A DNA stretch of 64,000 nt, taken from Lentzea pudingi. Its GTDB lineage: Bacteria; Actinomycetota; Actinomycetes; Mycobacteriales; Pseudonocardiaceae. The notes beneath the pieces are model-generated. The model had not been told where the DNA came from and did no database searches. It saw only the letters and a list, made by a program, of their open reading frames with translations. The position numbers were made by a program, and so were the translations under genes. Each line of letters opens with the position of its first letter. Position 1 is the stretch's first letter. The stretch covers positions 186,001 through 250,000 of the forward strand of contig NZ_BMNC01000005.1 in assembly GCF_014646255.1 (NCBI RefSeq). Direction: 5' to 3'. This document shows positions 40,594-48,718 of the stretch, one piece after another.

Positions 40594-41750
40594 AGGTCGA
40601 GGTCCCCTTCGATCCGCTGTTTCGGGCGATCTGCACCGGTGTTGTCGTATTCGTCGCTCTTCAGGTAGTTGCCAAAGTTCCGCACGGGCTTGTCGACGCC
40701 GGCGTTCGCTCCCGTGCCGACACCGAACTGACTGCGCACCGCGTCGATCGCCGCAGTCCCCATCGCCTTCGGGAACCCGCCCTCGACCCGCTGGCCGATC
40801 ATTCCCTTGTCGCTGCCCCACAGCTTGGCCATCGCGGGAACCGGAACACCGGGCAGACCCCTGTCCGGGTCCTTCTTGCTGATCTCCTTGGTGAGGTCGG
40901 CGAACGCGACGTTCGTCTTCTTGTCCGCCATGGACTTCTTGATCGCCGTCCCGACGTTCTTGAACCGACCACCGAGATTGCGCAGGAAGGCCACGATCTT
41001 GTCGAGGAACTGGCGCAACTTGGCTACGATGCGGGCGACTCGGCTGCCCGTCGTCGCGACGCGCACGCCGGTGGCGGCACCAGCGGCGGCGGTCGAAGCG
41101 CCGAAACTCGGCACTGCGGCCGCCAGCGCGGGAATCCAGATCATGACCAGCCAGGTGATCAGTTCGGTGAGGATCGCCTTGATGAAGTCCTCGACGATGG
41201 TCATGATCATGCTCGAGGTCTGCAGCATGCGAGCGAGCTCACCGGCCTGCCCCGCGACACCGTCGATGCCGTTGGCGAACTCGCCGAGCTTCGTGGCAGC
41301 CACTTCGGACGTCTGCCCACCCCAGGTCTGCACCGCGTTCTTCAGGTCCTCGTCGAACTTCGCCCTCATGTCGGCGACGCCCTTGGCGATGTTGTTGAAG
41401 TTCTCCGCGGCCTGCTGCAACGCGGGACCATCGCCGCTGACGAGGTGGATTGCGTCCTCCAGCGGCTGCACCACGCTGATCAGGAAGTTCAGCCCCTGCC
41501 CCACCAACCAGCCGATCGGGTCGGTCGCGATGCCGTAGGCGGACGTCCCGAGCGCGCCGAGCACCGCCGCACCCTCCGAGACCAGTCCGGTCACCTCCGA
41601 GCCGTCCGCGCCGTCGCTGAACTTGCCCGCGGCTTCGGCGGTTTTGAGGTAGTTCCCGAGGAACGGGGTGGCTTCCGCCATCTTCCTGCCGGTGGTCTTC
41701 TCGCCGACCGTGATCTCGACGCCACCGGCGGGGATCTTCTGTTCCACCAT
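40590..41750 (-). CDS. Large helical protein, candidate type VII secretion substrate
   Basis: 386 residues. The N-terminal ~170 residues are helical, with AENFNNIAKGVADMRAKFDE and VQTWGGQTSEVAATKLGEFA around residue 145, a W-G-G turn like the WXG of ESX substrates. A hydrophobic stretch at ~185-215 (LTELITWLVMIWIPALAAAV) could be a membrane helix or hairpin. The C-terminal ~150 residues are polar and basic (AIKKSMADKKTNVAFADLTK; PVPAMAKLWGSDKGMIGQRV) without a recognised toxin motif. It lies between an EspC-like gene and a coupled membrane-anchored gene, so a secreted effector is plausible but not shown. Confidence 0.65.
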   Translation of the reverse strand: MVEQKIPAGGVEITVGEKTTGRKMAEATPFLGNYLKTAEAAGKFSDGADGSEVTGLVSEGAAVLGALGTSAYGIATDPIGWLVGQGLNFLISVVQPLEDAIHLVSGDGPALQQAAENFNNIAKGVADMRAKFDEDLKNAVQTWGGQTSEVAATKLGEFANGIDGVAGQAGELARMLQTSSMIMTIVEDFIKAILTELITWLVMIWIPALAAAVPSFGASTAAAGAATGVRVATTGSRVARIVAKLRQFLDKIVAFLRNLGGRFKNVGTAIKKSMADKKTNVAFADLTKEISKKDPDRGLPGVPVPAMAKLWGSDKGMIGQRVEGGFPKAMGTAAIDAVRSQFGVGTGANAGVDKPVRNFGNYLKSDEYDNTGADRPKQRIEGDLDL

Positions 41751-41760
41751 GCCCGCGTCC

Positions 41761-42081
41761 CTACTTCCGGTCGATCTCGACCGGAATGTCGTTGAAGATC
41801 CTCTTCAACGCCTCTTCCTGGTCCGCGTAGCCGTCAGCGGTGCCTCGGAACTTTTCCGCACCGGACTGCATGCCCGCCTGCATGTCGGCGAAAAGTTCTT
41901 TCAGGTCAGCGAGCCTCTGCGTGTACTCGCTCTTGGTGACCCAGCCCACCACGCCCCAGGACTTGTCACCGACATCCGCCTTGGCGACGAGACCGGCGAT
42001 CTCGCCCGCCCTGCCGAGGTGACCGTCCATCTTGCCCGCGAACTGGCGGAGCTCGTCCGGGTTGACGTCGAAACCGCTCAT
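41761..42081 (-). CDS. EspC-like type VII secretion target
   Basis: 106 residues, all helical. It begins FDVNPDELRQFAGKMDGHLG and continues with WGVVGWVTKSEYTQRLADLK and GAEKFRGTADGYADQEEALK, the pattern of the EspC/'type VII secretion target' family: a WXG100-like pair of helices with a W-G turn near the middle and a YxxxE-like tail (YADQE). Such proteins are exported by ESX machines or pair with larger substrates. No EccA-E gene lies in the window, so the machine must be elsewhere. It overlaps the YbaB-like gene by 4 bp. Confidence 0.75.
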   Translation of the reverse strand: MSGFDVNPDELRQFAGKMDGHLGRAGEIAGLVAKADVGDKSWGVVGWVTKSEYTQRLADLKELFADMQAGMQSGAEKFRGTADGYADQEEALKRIFNDIPVEIDRK

Positions 42082-42755
42082 CGGCCGCCGTCCTCGTCGT
42101 CGTAGAGGTTCAAGAACCGATCATCCTTTGAGGATGGCGGAGCTTGCTTGGCCGAACGTGCGTCCCACGAGTCGCCGCGAAGCACGTTCTGGTCCGAGAA
42201 GTCCTCAGCCGGTTCGGGCGCAGGACGACGAGGAGGCGCCGGCGAACTGGGGGGTGCCTGCGGACCGGGAGACGCCGGCGGGCGCATCTGGCTTGGGAGC
42301 GGCGGGGGCGTCTGCGACGGCGAGGGTGCGGGCGCCGGTGGAACGGCTTCGTCCGCCGTCGCACGGCGCAGCTCGTCCGGTGTCATACCGAAGAGCTGGG
42401 CCTGGGTCTCCAGCACCTGATCCTTGAGATGCATGTCGTCGCCCAACGCACTCTCGACGATGCCCGCCTGCCGCCGTGCGGCTTCCGCAACCGCCTTCTG
42501 CAACGTCGACATCAGCTCGGCGGCGAGTGCATGCGGCGGGCGGCGCATGGCCTGGTCGGTCAGCCTGATGTCCTTGATGGTCCCGGACGGACCTGCGACG
42601 ACCGTCACCGCGCGGTCGGCCGAGGTGGCGACCGCCTCCATTTCGGTCAGCTTCTGCTGCATCTCGTCAAGGTTGGAGAACTGCTGGTCCACCCGATGCA
42701 TTTGGGTCTGGAACCGTTCGAACTGTGCAACCAACTGGTCGAACTCCGCCGACAC
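42078..42755 (-). CDS. YbaB/EbfC-like protein with Pro-rich tail
   Basis: 225 residues. Residues ~1-110 match the YbaB/EbfC fold: helix EFDQLVAQFERFQTQMHRVD, then VTVVAGPSGTIKDIRLTD strands and a helix AAELMSTLQKAVAEAARRQA. The tail (~140-225) is rich in Pro/Ala and ends FLNLYDDEDGGR. In actinobacteria such YbaB-like genes often precede ESX-type substrates rather than recR. GTG 42755 follows GGGAGG by 8 nt. It is the first gene of a four-gene run down to 39823. Confidence 0.75.
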   Translation of the reverse strand: MSAEFDQLVAQFERFQTQMHRVDQQFSNLDEMQQKLTEMEAVATSADRAVTVVAGPSGTIKDIRLTDQAMRRPPHALAAELMSTLQKAVAEAARRQAGIVESALGDDMHLKDQVLETQAQLFGMTPDELRRATADEAVPPAPAPSPSQTPPPLPSQMRPPASPGPQAPPSSPAPPRRPAPEPAEDFSDQNVLRGDSWDARSAKQAPPSSKDDRFLNLYDDEDGGR

Positions 42756-42900
42756 GAACAGAACCTCCCTAGTTCTGATCCCGCATCCGGGACCTTCACC
42801 TCGACTTCTTCGAAGCAGGGAAATAGTGCCAGCGAGCAGCCTGGCAGGCAGCAAAACCGGCAAATCGACAACCTATCGAGGCGATTGCCGCGCACACGAG

Positions 42901-42932
42901 AACGGCCCCCAGGCCGGGGCCTGGGGGCCGTT
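42901..42932. terminator. Long hairpin after clpC
   Basis: AACGGCCCCCAGG pairs perfectly with CCTGGGGGCCGTT (13 bp, loop of 6), 22 bp past the clpC stop. On the minus strand it is followed by CTCGTGTG, so the T-run is poor, but stem strength suggests termination of clpC. Confidence 0.7.
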
Positions 42933-42953
42933 CTTGTGTGCTGTCTAGCTAGA

Positions 42954-45521
42954 TCACTCGCTGTCGTTCGCCGGGGCGTCCTGCGGTTCGGCGGCCGCCG
43001 TGGCGGTGAGGTCGACGGGCGGGGCGTCCGGGACGCGGGTTGGCTTGGCCTCGCCGCGGAACACGAACTTCGCCTTGTCGTGCTGGTCGGACTCGCCGTC
43101 CCAGCCCTCGACGTCGGTGATGATGATCTGGCCCGGCTGGAGTTCGCCGAACAGGATCTTCTCCGACAGGGTGTCCTCGATCTCGCGCTGGATCGTCCTG
43201 CGCAGCGGACGTGCGCCCAGGACCGGGTCGAAGCCGCGCTTCGCGAGCAGGGACTTGGCCCTGTCGGTCAGCTCGATCGCCATGTCCTTGTTCTTCAGCT
43301 GCGTCTCGACGCGGGCGATCATCAGGTCCACCATCTTGATGATCTCGTCCTGAGTCAGCTGGTGGAAGACGATGATGTCGTCGATGCGGTTGAGGAACTC
43401 GGGGCGGAAGTGCTTCTTCAGCTCGTCGTTGACCTTGTTCTTCATGCGCTCGTAGTTGGACGCGCCGTCCTGACCCGAGGTGAAGCCGAGGCCCACTGCC
43501 TTGCTGATGTCCGACGTGCCCAGGTTCGACGTGAAGATGATGACGGTGTTCTTGAAGTCCACCGTCCGGCCCTGACCGTCGGTCAGGCGGCCGTCTTCCA
43601 GCACCTGGAGCAGCGTGTTGTAGACCTCCTGGTGGGCCTTCTCGATCTCGTCGAAGAGCACGACGGAGAACGGCTTGCGGCGCACCTTCTCGGTGAGCTG
43701 GCCGCCCTCTTCGTAGCCGACGTAACCGGGAGGGGCACCGAAGAGCCGCGACGCGGTGTAGCGGTCGTGGAACTCGCCCATGTCGATCTGGATGAGCGCG
43801 TCGTCCTCGCCGAACAGGAAGTTCGCCAGCGCCTTCGAGAGCTCGGTCTTACCGACGCCGGACGGGCCGGCGAAGATGAACGAGCCGGAGGGGCGCTTCG
43901 GGTCCTTCAGGCCGGCGCGGGTGCGGCGGATCGCCTTCGACACGGCCTTCACCGCGTCGACCTGGCCGATGATCCGCTTGTGCAGCTCGTCCTCCATGCG
44001 GAGCAGACGCGTGGTCTCCTCCTCGGTGAGCTTGAACACCGGGATGCCGGTCCAGTTGGCGAGGACCTCGGCGATCTGCTCGTCGTCGACCTCGGCGACG
44101 ACGTCCAGGTCACCGTCCTTCCACTGCTTCTCCCGCTCGGCCTTCTGGCCCAGGAGCTGCTTCTCCGCGTCACGCAGCTTCGCCGCGCGCTCGAAGTCCT
44201 GCGCGTCGATCGCGGACTCCTTGTCGCGACGGACGTCCGCGATCTTCTCGTCGAACTCGCGCAGGTCCGGCGGCGCCGTCATCCGGCGGATGCGCATGCG
44301 GGCGCCCGCCTCGTCGATGAGGTCGATCGCCTTGTCCGGCAGGAACCGGTCGTTGATGTACCGGTCGGCCAGCGTGGCGGCGGCGACGAGCGCGGAGTCG
44401 GTGATCGAGACGCGGTGGTGCGCCTCGTACCGGTCGCGCAGGCCCTTGAGGATCTCGATGGTGTGCTCGAGCGACGGCTCGCCCACCTGGATCGGCTGGA
44501 AGCGGCGCTCCAGCGCGGGGTCCTTCTCGACGTGCTTGCGGTACTCGTCGAGCGTGGTGGCACCGATCGTCTGCAGCTCACCGCGAGCCAGCATCGGCTT
44601 GAGGATCGACGCGGCGTCGATCGCGCCCTCGGCGGCACCCGCGCCGACGAGCGTGTGGATCTCGTCGATGAACAGGATGATGTCGCCGCGCGTGCGGATC
44701 TCCTTGAGGACCTTCTTCAGGCGCTCTTCGAAGTCACCGCGGTAGCGCGAGCCCGCGACCAGCGAGCCGAGGTCGAGCGTGTAGAGCTGCTTGTCCTTGA
44801 GCGTCTCGGGCACCTCGCCCTTGACGACCATCTGCGCGAGGCCCTCGACGACGGCGGTCTTGCCGACGCCGGGCTCGCCGATGAGGACCGGGTTGTTCTT
44901 GGTGCGGCGGGACAGCACCTGCATGACCCGCTCGATCTCCTTGGTGCGACCGATGACCGGGTCGAGCTTGCCCTCACGGGCCGAGGCCGTGAGGTTGCGC
45001 CCGAACTGGTCGAGCACCAGGGACGACGACGGGGTGCCCTCGCCACGACCGGGCGACTCCGACGTGCCCTTCTCCGTCGAGTAGCCGGACAGCAGCTGCA
45101 GCACCTGCTGGCGCACCCTGTTGAGGTCGGCCCCGAGCTTCACCAGGACCTGGGCGGCGACGCCCTCGCCCTCGCGGATCAGGCCGAGCAGGATGTGCTC
45201 GGTGCCGATGTAGTTGTGGCCGAGCTGAAGCGCCTCGCGCAGCGAGAGCTCCAGGACCTTCTTCGCACGTGGGGTGAAGGGGATGTGACCGCTGGGGGCC
45301 TGCTGGCCCTGGCCGATGATCTCCTCGACCTGCTGGCGGACGCCTTCCAGCGCAATCCCCAACGACTCGAGCGCCTTGGCGGCGACACCTTCACCCTCGT
45401 GGATCAGACCCAGGAGGATGTGCTCGGTGCCGATGTAGTTGTGGTTGAGCATCCTTGCCTCTTCTTGGGCAAGAACAACCACCCGCCTCGCGCGGTCGGT
45501 GAACCTTTCGAACATTCGCAC
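42954..45521 (-). CDS. clpC: ATP-dependent Clp protease ATP-binding subunit ClpC
   Basis: 855 residues, AAA+ unfoldase that feeds ClpP1P2 and is essential in mycobacteria (ClpC1). Double Clp_N repeats begin FERFTDRARRVVVLAQEEAR, then GTEHILLGLIHEGEGVAAKA. D1 Walker A is GEPGVGKTAVVEGLAQ, and the UVR-like middle domain is DFERAAKLRDAEKQLLGQKA. D2 Walker A is GPSGVGKTELSKALANFLFG. VVLFDEIEKAH is the D2 Walker B. The ClpP-binding hydrophobic loop should be VGLGF (residues ~675). The C-terminal tail is Ala/Glu-rich. Confidence 0.97.
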   Translation of the reverse strand: MRMFERFTDRARRVVVLAQEEARMLNHNYIGTEHILLGLIHEGEGVAAKALESLGIALEGVRQQVEEIIGQGQQAPSGHIPFTPRAKKVLELSLREALQLGHNYIGTEHILLGLIREGEGVAAQVLVKLGADLNRVRQQVLQLLSGYSTEKGTSESPGRGEGTPSSSLVLDQFGRNLTASAREGKLDPVIGRTKEIERVMQVLSRRTKNNPVLIGEPGVGKTAVVEGLAQMVVKGEVPETLKDKQLYTLDLGSLVAGSRYRGDFEERLKKVLKEIRTRGDIILFIDEIHTLVGAGAAEGAIDAASILKPMLARGELQTIGATTLDEYRKHVEKDPALERRFQPIQVGEPSLEHTIEILKGLRDRYEAHHRVSITDSALVAAATLADRYINDRFLPDKAIDLIDEAGARMRIRRMTAPPDLREFDEKIADVRRDKESAIDAQDFERAAKLRDAEKQLLGQKAEREKQWKDGDLDVVAEVDDEQIAEVLANWTGIPVFKLTEEETTRLLRMEDELHKRIIGQVDAVKAVSKAIRRTRAGLKDPKRPSGSFIFAGPSGVGKTELSKALANFLFGEDDALIQIDMGEFHDRYTASRLFGAPPGYVGYEEGGQLTEKVRRKPFSVVLFDEIEKAHQEVYNTLLQVLEDGRLTDGQGRTVDFKNTVIIFTSNLGTSDISKAVGLGFTSGQDGASNYERMKNKVNDELKKHFRPEFLNRIDDIIVFHQLTQDEIIKMVDLMIARVETQLKNKDMAIELTDRAKSLLAKRGFDPVLGARPLRRTIQREIEDTLSEKILFGELQPGQIIITDVEGWDGESDQHDKAKFVFRGEAKPTRVPDAPPVDLTATAAAEPQDAPANDSE

Positions 45522-45705
45522 TCCCTGACTGCTGCGTCGGCGGTCCTCGGCTCCACCGATCTACCCTGGTGAGCGCGGCACCGTGGCTCCACTGTAGTGG
45601 GCGGTCCCGAGGCCTGTGGCTCCCATCAGCGGCAAGCCGCGTCCGGTGAACGTTGACATCAGCATCAACGCAGGTCGGGCCCAACGGATTCCACAGATCG
45701 GGCGA

Positions 45706-45724
45706 TGTCCGCTGAACGCGAACA
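45706..45724. promoter_or_regulatory. Candidate ClgR-like operator upstream of clpC
   Basis: On the minus strand TGTTCGC-N5-GCGGACA forms a palindrome with one mismatch, resembling actinobacterial ClgR sites (GTTCGC...GCG). It lies 185 bp before the clpC start, within a 311-bp gap that otherwise holds the clpC leader and the iron box of the next gene. Confidence 0.35.
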
Positions 45725-45790
45725 AACAACCGTTGAGCGATACTCCTGTGACCGGGGCCACCGAGGAGGCGCAGGAGAGGCGATCTTAGG

Positions 45791-45809
45791 TAAGGTTAGG
45801 CAAGCCTCA
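45791..45809. promoter_or_regulatory. Iron box (IdeR/DmdR1-type) before the FhuF-like gene
   Basis: TAAGGTTAGGCAAGCCTCA matches 15 of 19 bases of TTAGGTTAGGCTAACCTAA. A partly overlapping TTAGGTAAGGTTAGGC begins at 45786, as in double sites. It lies 24 bp before the start codon, so iron-bound IdeR/DtxR should repress the gene. Confidence 0.8.
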
Positions 45810-45832
45810 TGCAATGAGATTGGACTTGCGCG

Positions 45833-46630
45833 TTGACCGTACCTGCGAGGGTCTCACAGCAGAACCCGCGTGCGCTCACGCCACTGGCCGAATCCATCGC
45901 CCGCCTGCAGACCGGCACCGAGATCGTCTTCGGCACGCCCTCTGACGACTGGACGACCTGTTCGGACCTGCTGGCCGAGCCCACGCGCTTCGACCTGTGG
46001 CGCAAGGACCTCGCCGAGTGGATGGTCGAGCAGTACGGCGAGTCCGACGACAGGGCCACCGCCGGCTACATCATGGGCTGGTACCTGCACGTTCCCGGTC
46101 ACCTGGCAGGCCTCCTCTTCCACACGGCCCGCCGGGTGCCGACCCTGCGGCCCTCGGACATGGCGTTCCGCCTGAACACCCCTGGCCGCCCGCACCCGGT
46201 CGGCACGGCGCTGTTCTGCGACGAGTTCGCCTGCCTGCCCGACGACCCGGCCTCGAACCACCCCGCCGCCACCGTCGTGCCGAACGAGGCGGCCCTCGCC
46301 GCCGTCCTGCGCGCCCGTTACGCCGCGCACGCCGCCCAGTTCGTGGCGTCGTTCGGCCAGGTGGTCCGCTTCGGCCGCCGCCAGCTCTGGGCAGCGGCGA
46401 CCGACATGCTGGAGTACGGCCCGTGGGCGGCCGGCCGCCTGTTCGGCGATGAGAACGCGGGCGTGACCGACGCGGCGATGATCCTCCCCGAGAAGCTCGA
46501 ACCCTTCGTGGCGGCGTCGTCGCTGCACTTCACCGACGAGGGCTGGAAGCGCAAGCGCAACAGCTGCTGCTTCCACTACGTGCTGCCGGGCGCGGAGCCG
46601 TGCACGGCCTGCCCGCGCACCTGCAACTGA
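45833..46630 (+). CDS. FhuF-like (2Fe-2S) siderophore-iron reductase
   Basis: 265 residues. The C-terminus ends NSCCFHYVLPGAEPCTACPR, giving C-C-x10-C-x2-C, the unusual [2Fe-2S] motif of FhuF-type ferric-siderophore reductases. The body (YIMGWYLHVPGHLAGLLFHT; FGRRQLWAAATDMLEYGPWA) matches the actinobacterial FhuF-like group in length. It would release Fe2+ from imported siderophores. TTG 45833 is the likely start. An iron box precedes it, and a siderophore ABC transporter lies 2.3 kb downstream beyond a TIR cassette. Confidence 0.87.
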   Translation: MTVPARVSQQNPRALTPLAESIARLQTGTEIVFGTPSDDWTTCSDLLAEPTRFDLWRKDLAEWMVEQYGESDDRATAGYIMGWYLHVPGHLAGLLFHTARRVPTLRPSDMAFRLNTPGRPHPVGTALFCDEFACLPDDPASNHPAATVVPNEAALAAVLRARYAAHAAQFVASFGQVVRFGRRQLWAAATDMLEYGPWAAGRLFGDENAGVTDAAMILPEKLEPFVAASSLHFTDEGWKRKRNSCCFHYVLPGAEPCTACPRTCN

Positions 46631-46643
46631 CTTCACCAGCAAG

Positions 46644-46673
46644 AAGGCCCCCTCACGACGGCGAGGGGGCCTT
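46644..46673 (+). terminator. Intrinsic terminator after the FhuF-like gene
   Basis: AAGGCCCCCTC pairs with GAGGGGGCCTT (11 bp, 8-nt loop), followed by CCTCGTTCT. It lies 13 bp past the stop and separates the iron gene from the repeats and HTH cassette. Confidence 0.78.
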
Positions 46674-46687
46674 CCTCGTTCTGCGGG

Positions 46688-46749
46688 GTCGCCTGTCGCC
46701 AACGTGACCTGTCGCCTGTCGCCAACGAGTTCGTCGCCTGTCGCCAACG
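46688..46749. repeat. Three 17-bp direct repeats heading the HTH-TIR cassette
   Basis: GTCGCCTGTCGCCAACG occurs exactly at 46688-46704, 46711-46727 and 46733-46749. Start-to-start distances are 23 and 22 bp, about two helical turns, so the copies face one side. Each contains the sub-repeat GTCGCC twice. They end 96 bp before the first HTH gene, the place of an upstream operator or activator array. They are followed by a short AT-rich patch (GCATTTAATTCC). Confidence 0.85.
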
Positions 46750-46845
46750 AACACCACGCATTTAATTCCAATGCTGCCCTCGAACTTCCTAAAAGGAAAT
46801 GGGTAGGTCATCCTTGCGATGAGCGAGCAGCTGGAGGTAACACCG

Positions 46846-47163
46846 ATGACGACGAGGAGTCGTCCCGAACCCGCGCCGAGCACCCCCGGATCAGGACGAC
46901 GCGAGACTCCCCTGACCGGACCGGCGGACTGCCCGAAACGGCTGTTCGCGGAGGCTTTGCGCGCATTGCGGGACAGCACCGGCAGACCGCCCTACACCGA
47001 GCTGGCCAGGCGCGTTCCCGCCTCGGAGAGCGCGCTCTCCAAGACCGCGAGCGGCCGGAAGCAGCCGACCTTGGAGATGGTCCGGACGTACGTCGTGGCC
47101 TGCCGCGGCGACGTCGAGCACTTCGAACGCCTTTACCTCGGACTGTTCGGGAGTGCCCGGTGA
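46846..47163 (+). CDS. Small helix-turn-helix (XRE-like) regulator
   Basis: 105 residues from ATG 46846, which has GGAGGT 7 nt upstream; ATG 46819 is less likely. After a Pro-rich start, AEALRALRDSTGRPPYTELA and RRVPASESALSKTASGRKQP form an XRE-type helix-turn-helix with a conserved tail MVRTYVVACRGDVEHFERLY. Related short HTH proteins occur in streptomycete regulatory gene pairs. The stop overlaps the next gene's GTG by 4 bp. It probably binds the repeats upstream, as regulator of the cassette. Confidence 0.78.
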   Translation: MTTRSRPEPAPSTPGSGRRETPLTGPADCPKRLFAEALRALRDSTGRPPYTELARRVPASESALSKTASGRKQPTLEMVRTYVVACRGDVEHFERLYLGLFGSAR

Positions 47164-48359
47164 ACGACTTCGGCAGCACGCTTCGCCGTCTGCGTCAGGA
47201 GCGGGGCCTTTCGCTGACGCAGCTGTCCCACCTGACCAACTACTCCAAGGGCTACCTGAGCAAGCTCGAACTCGGCGAACGCACGGCGGCGACGGCCACC
47301 GCGAGGGTCTGCGACAGCGTCCTGGCAGCGAAGGGGCAACTGCTCGCGACGCTTCGGGACGACGAAGCTGCCCGAGCCGAGCAGGAGCAGGCGTTCAGCG
47401 TCCTGTCCGCTCTCGCCACCACCGACGACAACAGCGGGTACAGGTTCCGCGGCAGCGTCGACGTCTACTCGACGCAGCTGTGGGGGATCTACTCGACGTT
47501 GCGGAACATGGGGCACCACATGAGCCCCGAGCTCATCCTCCCGATGGCGCTCACGAACGTCGGCACGGCGAACGAGATGCTCAGGTCGGCGAGGCCGGGA
47601 AGCGTCACGGAGCTGTTCAACGCGCTCGCCGCGATCAAGGAGTACGCCGGCTGGATGGCCCAGGAACGGGGGCAGAACGAGTTGTGCAAGCGCCTGACGC
47701 AGGAGGCCGCCCAACTGGCCCTCGAGGCCGGCGACAGGACCCTGGAGCACTGGAAGCTGATCAGGATCGCCGACATCGCCCTGTACCTGGGTGACGGGCT
47801 GCAGATCCTGGACCTGACCCGCAGGACGCTCGCGCAGGACGGTCTCGACGACCGCACCCGTTCCTTCGCGTGGCAGCGGCAGGCCCAGGGCCACGCGCTG
47901 CTCGGCGACCACTCCGGTTGCCTGCGCGCCCTCGACGAGGCCCAGCTGTTCTTCGACGCGGCGACGGCGGCCGACCCGCAGTCGCTCGGCATCAAGAGCG
48001 TCCCCCTGCCGGTCGAGATCACCAGGGGGTGGGCGCTGGTCGACCTGTGCGTCTACGACGAGGCGGTCGAGGTGTTGCGCACCCAGATCGACGCGATCGG
48101 GACCCAGTACGTGCGGTCGAGAACGCGGTTCACGACGCGCCTGGCGCTGGCCCACGCGTCCAACGGCGACCGGGGGGAAGCCTGCGAGACGGTCCGCTCG
48201 GTGCTCCACGACATCCACCGCGTGGACTCCAACACCATCCGGGTCGACCTCAAGGCGCTGGCCGAGGTGCTGCGGCGCCGCTGGGCGGGCGACCCCGCGG
48301 TCGAGGACGTCCTGGCGGAGCTGAAGCCCCAACTGGACGGATCGGCGGGACTCGGATGA
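47160..48359 (+). CDS. XRE helix-turn-helix protein with TPR-like helical repeats
   Basis: 399 residues. Residues ~4-65 are a clear XRE HTH: GSTLRRLRQERGLSLTQLSH, then YSKGYLSKLELGERT. From ~95 on the protein is a chain of helix pairs (LIRIADIALYLGDGLQILDL; RSFAWQRQAQGHALLGDHSG; GWALVDLCVYDEAVEVLRTQ) with TPR-like small-residue spacing. HTH-TPR proteins are common sensors/regulators in streptomycetes; the TPR part may bind the TIR protein or a peptide. It is coupled on both sides by 4-bp overlaps, so it should be produced in step with the TIR protein. Confidence 0.82.
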   Translation: MNDFGSTLRRLRQERGLSLTQLSHLTNYSKGYLSKLELGERTAATATARVCDSVLAAKGQLLATLRDDEAARAEQEQAFSVLSALATTDDNSGYRFRGSVDVYSTQLWGIYSTLRNMGHHMSPELILPMALTNVGTANEMLRSARPGSVTELFNALAAIKEYAGWMAQERGQNELCKRLTQEAAQLALEAGDRTLEHWKLIRIADIALYLGDGLQILDLTRRTLAQDGLDDRTRSFAWQRQAQGHALLGDHSGCLRALDEAQLFFDAATAADPQSLGIKSVPLPVEITRGWALVDLCVYDEAVEVLRTQIDAIGTQYVRSRTRFTTRLALAHASNGDRGEACETVRSVLHDIHRVDSNTIRVDLKALAEVLRRRWAGDPAVEDVLAELKPQLDGSAGLG

Positions 48360-48703
48360 AGGTTTTCGTGAGCTACGCCCGCAAGGACAACGACGTCGAG
48401 GCGCTCCGCGAGATCGAGCGCCAGCTCAAGACGTTGCTGCCGGGCTGCACCCCCTACATCGACGACCTGCACCACGACGCGCATGGCGACCGCTACTACG
48501 GCCTGAAGCGCGCGTTCGTGGAGTCGAGGGTGTTCGTGGCCGTCCGCTCGCCCTCGTACGCGCGGACCAGGTGGACCAGGAGAGAGCTGGTTTGGGCCGG
48601 CGTCAGCGATCACAAGAGGTACCGCCTGCTCCGGGAGCCCGACCACGACCTCCCGGTCTACAAGCTGATCTCCGAGCAGGACAACGCGGCGCTGACCGCC
48701 TGA
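48356..48703 (+). CDS. Stand-alone small TIR-domain protein
   Basis: 115 residues, nearly all one TIR fold. KVFVSYARKDNDVEALREIE is box 1, CTPYIDDLHHDAHGDRYYGL covers the BB-loop region, and VAVRSPSYARTRWTRRELVW carries Glu77 in the position of the catalytic glutamate in NADase TIRs. VYKLISEQ closes the fold. It is at the small end for TIR domains and has no attached effector or sensor. The ATG overlaps the HTH-TPR stop (ATGA). Activity on NAD is plausible but not shown. Confidence 0.78.
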   Translation: MKVFVSYARKDNDVEALREIERQLKTLLPGCTPYIDDLHHDAHGDRYYGLKRAFVESRVFVAVRSPSYARTRWTRRELVWAGVSDHKRYRLLREPDHDLPVYKLISEQDNAALTA

Positions 48704-48718
48704 CCCGAGGACGAGGCG

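Noticed and set aside
42144..45572. A very long (1142-codon) open frame antisense to clpC and the YbaB-like gene
   Set aside because: It is the mirror of strongly conserved clpC coding sequence; long antisense frames are expected at this GC content, and its composition (Leu/Val/Arg/Asp repeats) has no domain.
46688..46749. Triple repeats as a short CRISPR array or replication iterons
   Set aside because: Units of 17 bp with 5-6-bp gaps and no cas genes exclude CRISPR; no replication initiator gene is near, so a regulator-binding array is the simpler reading.
48356..48703. The small TIR protein as a Thoeris or CBASS component
   Set aside because: No ThsA-like sirtuin-SLOG protein, cyclase or cap gene lies beside it; the sirtuin at 38 kb is far away and of the ordinary zinc-binding deacylase type.
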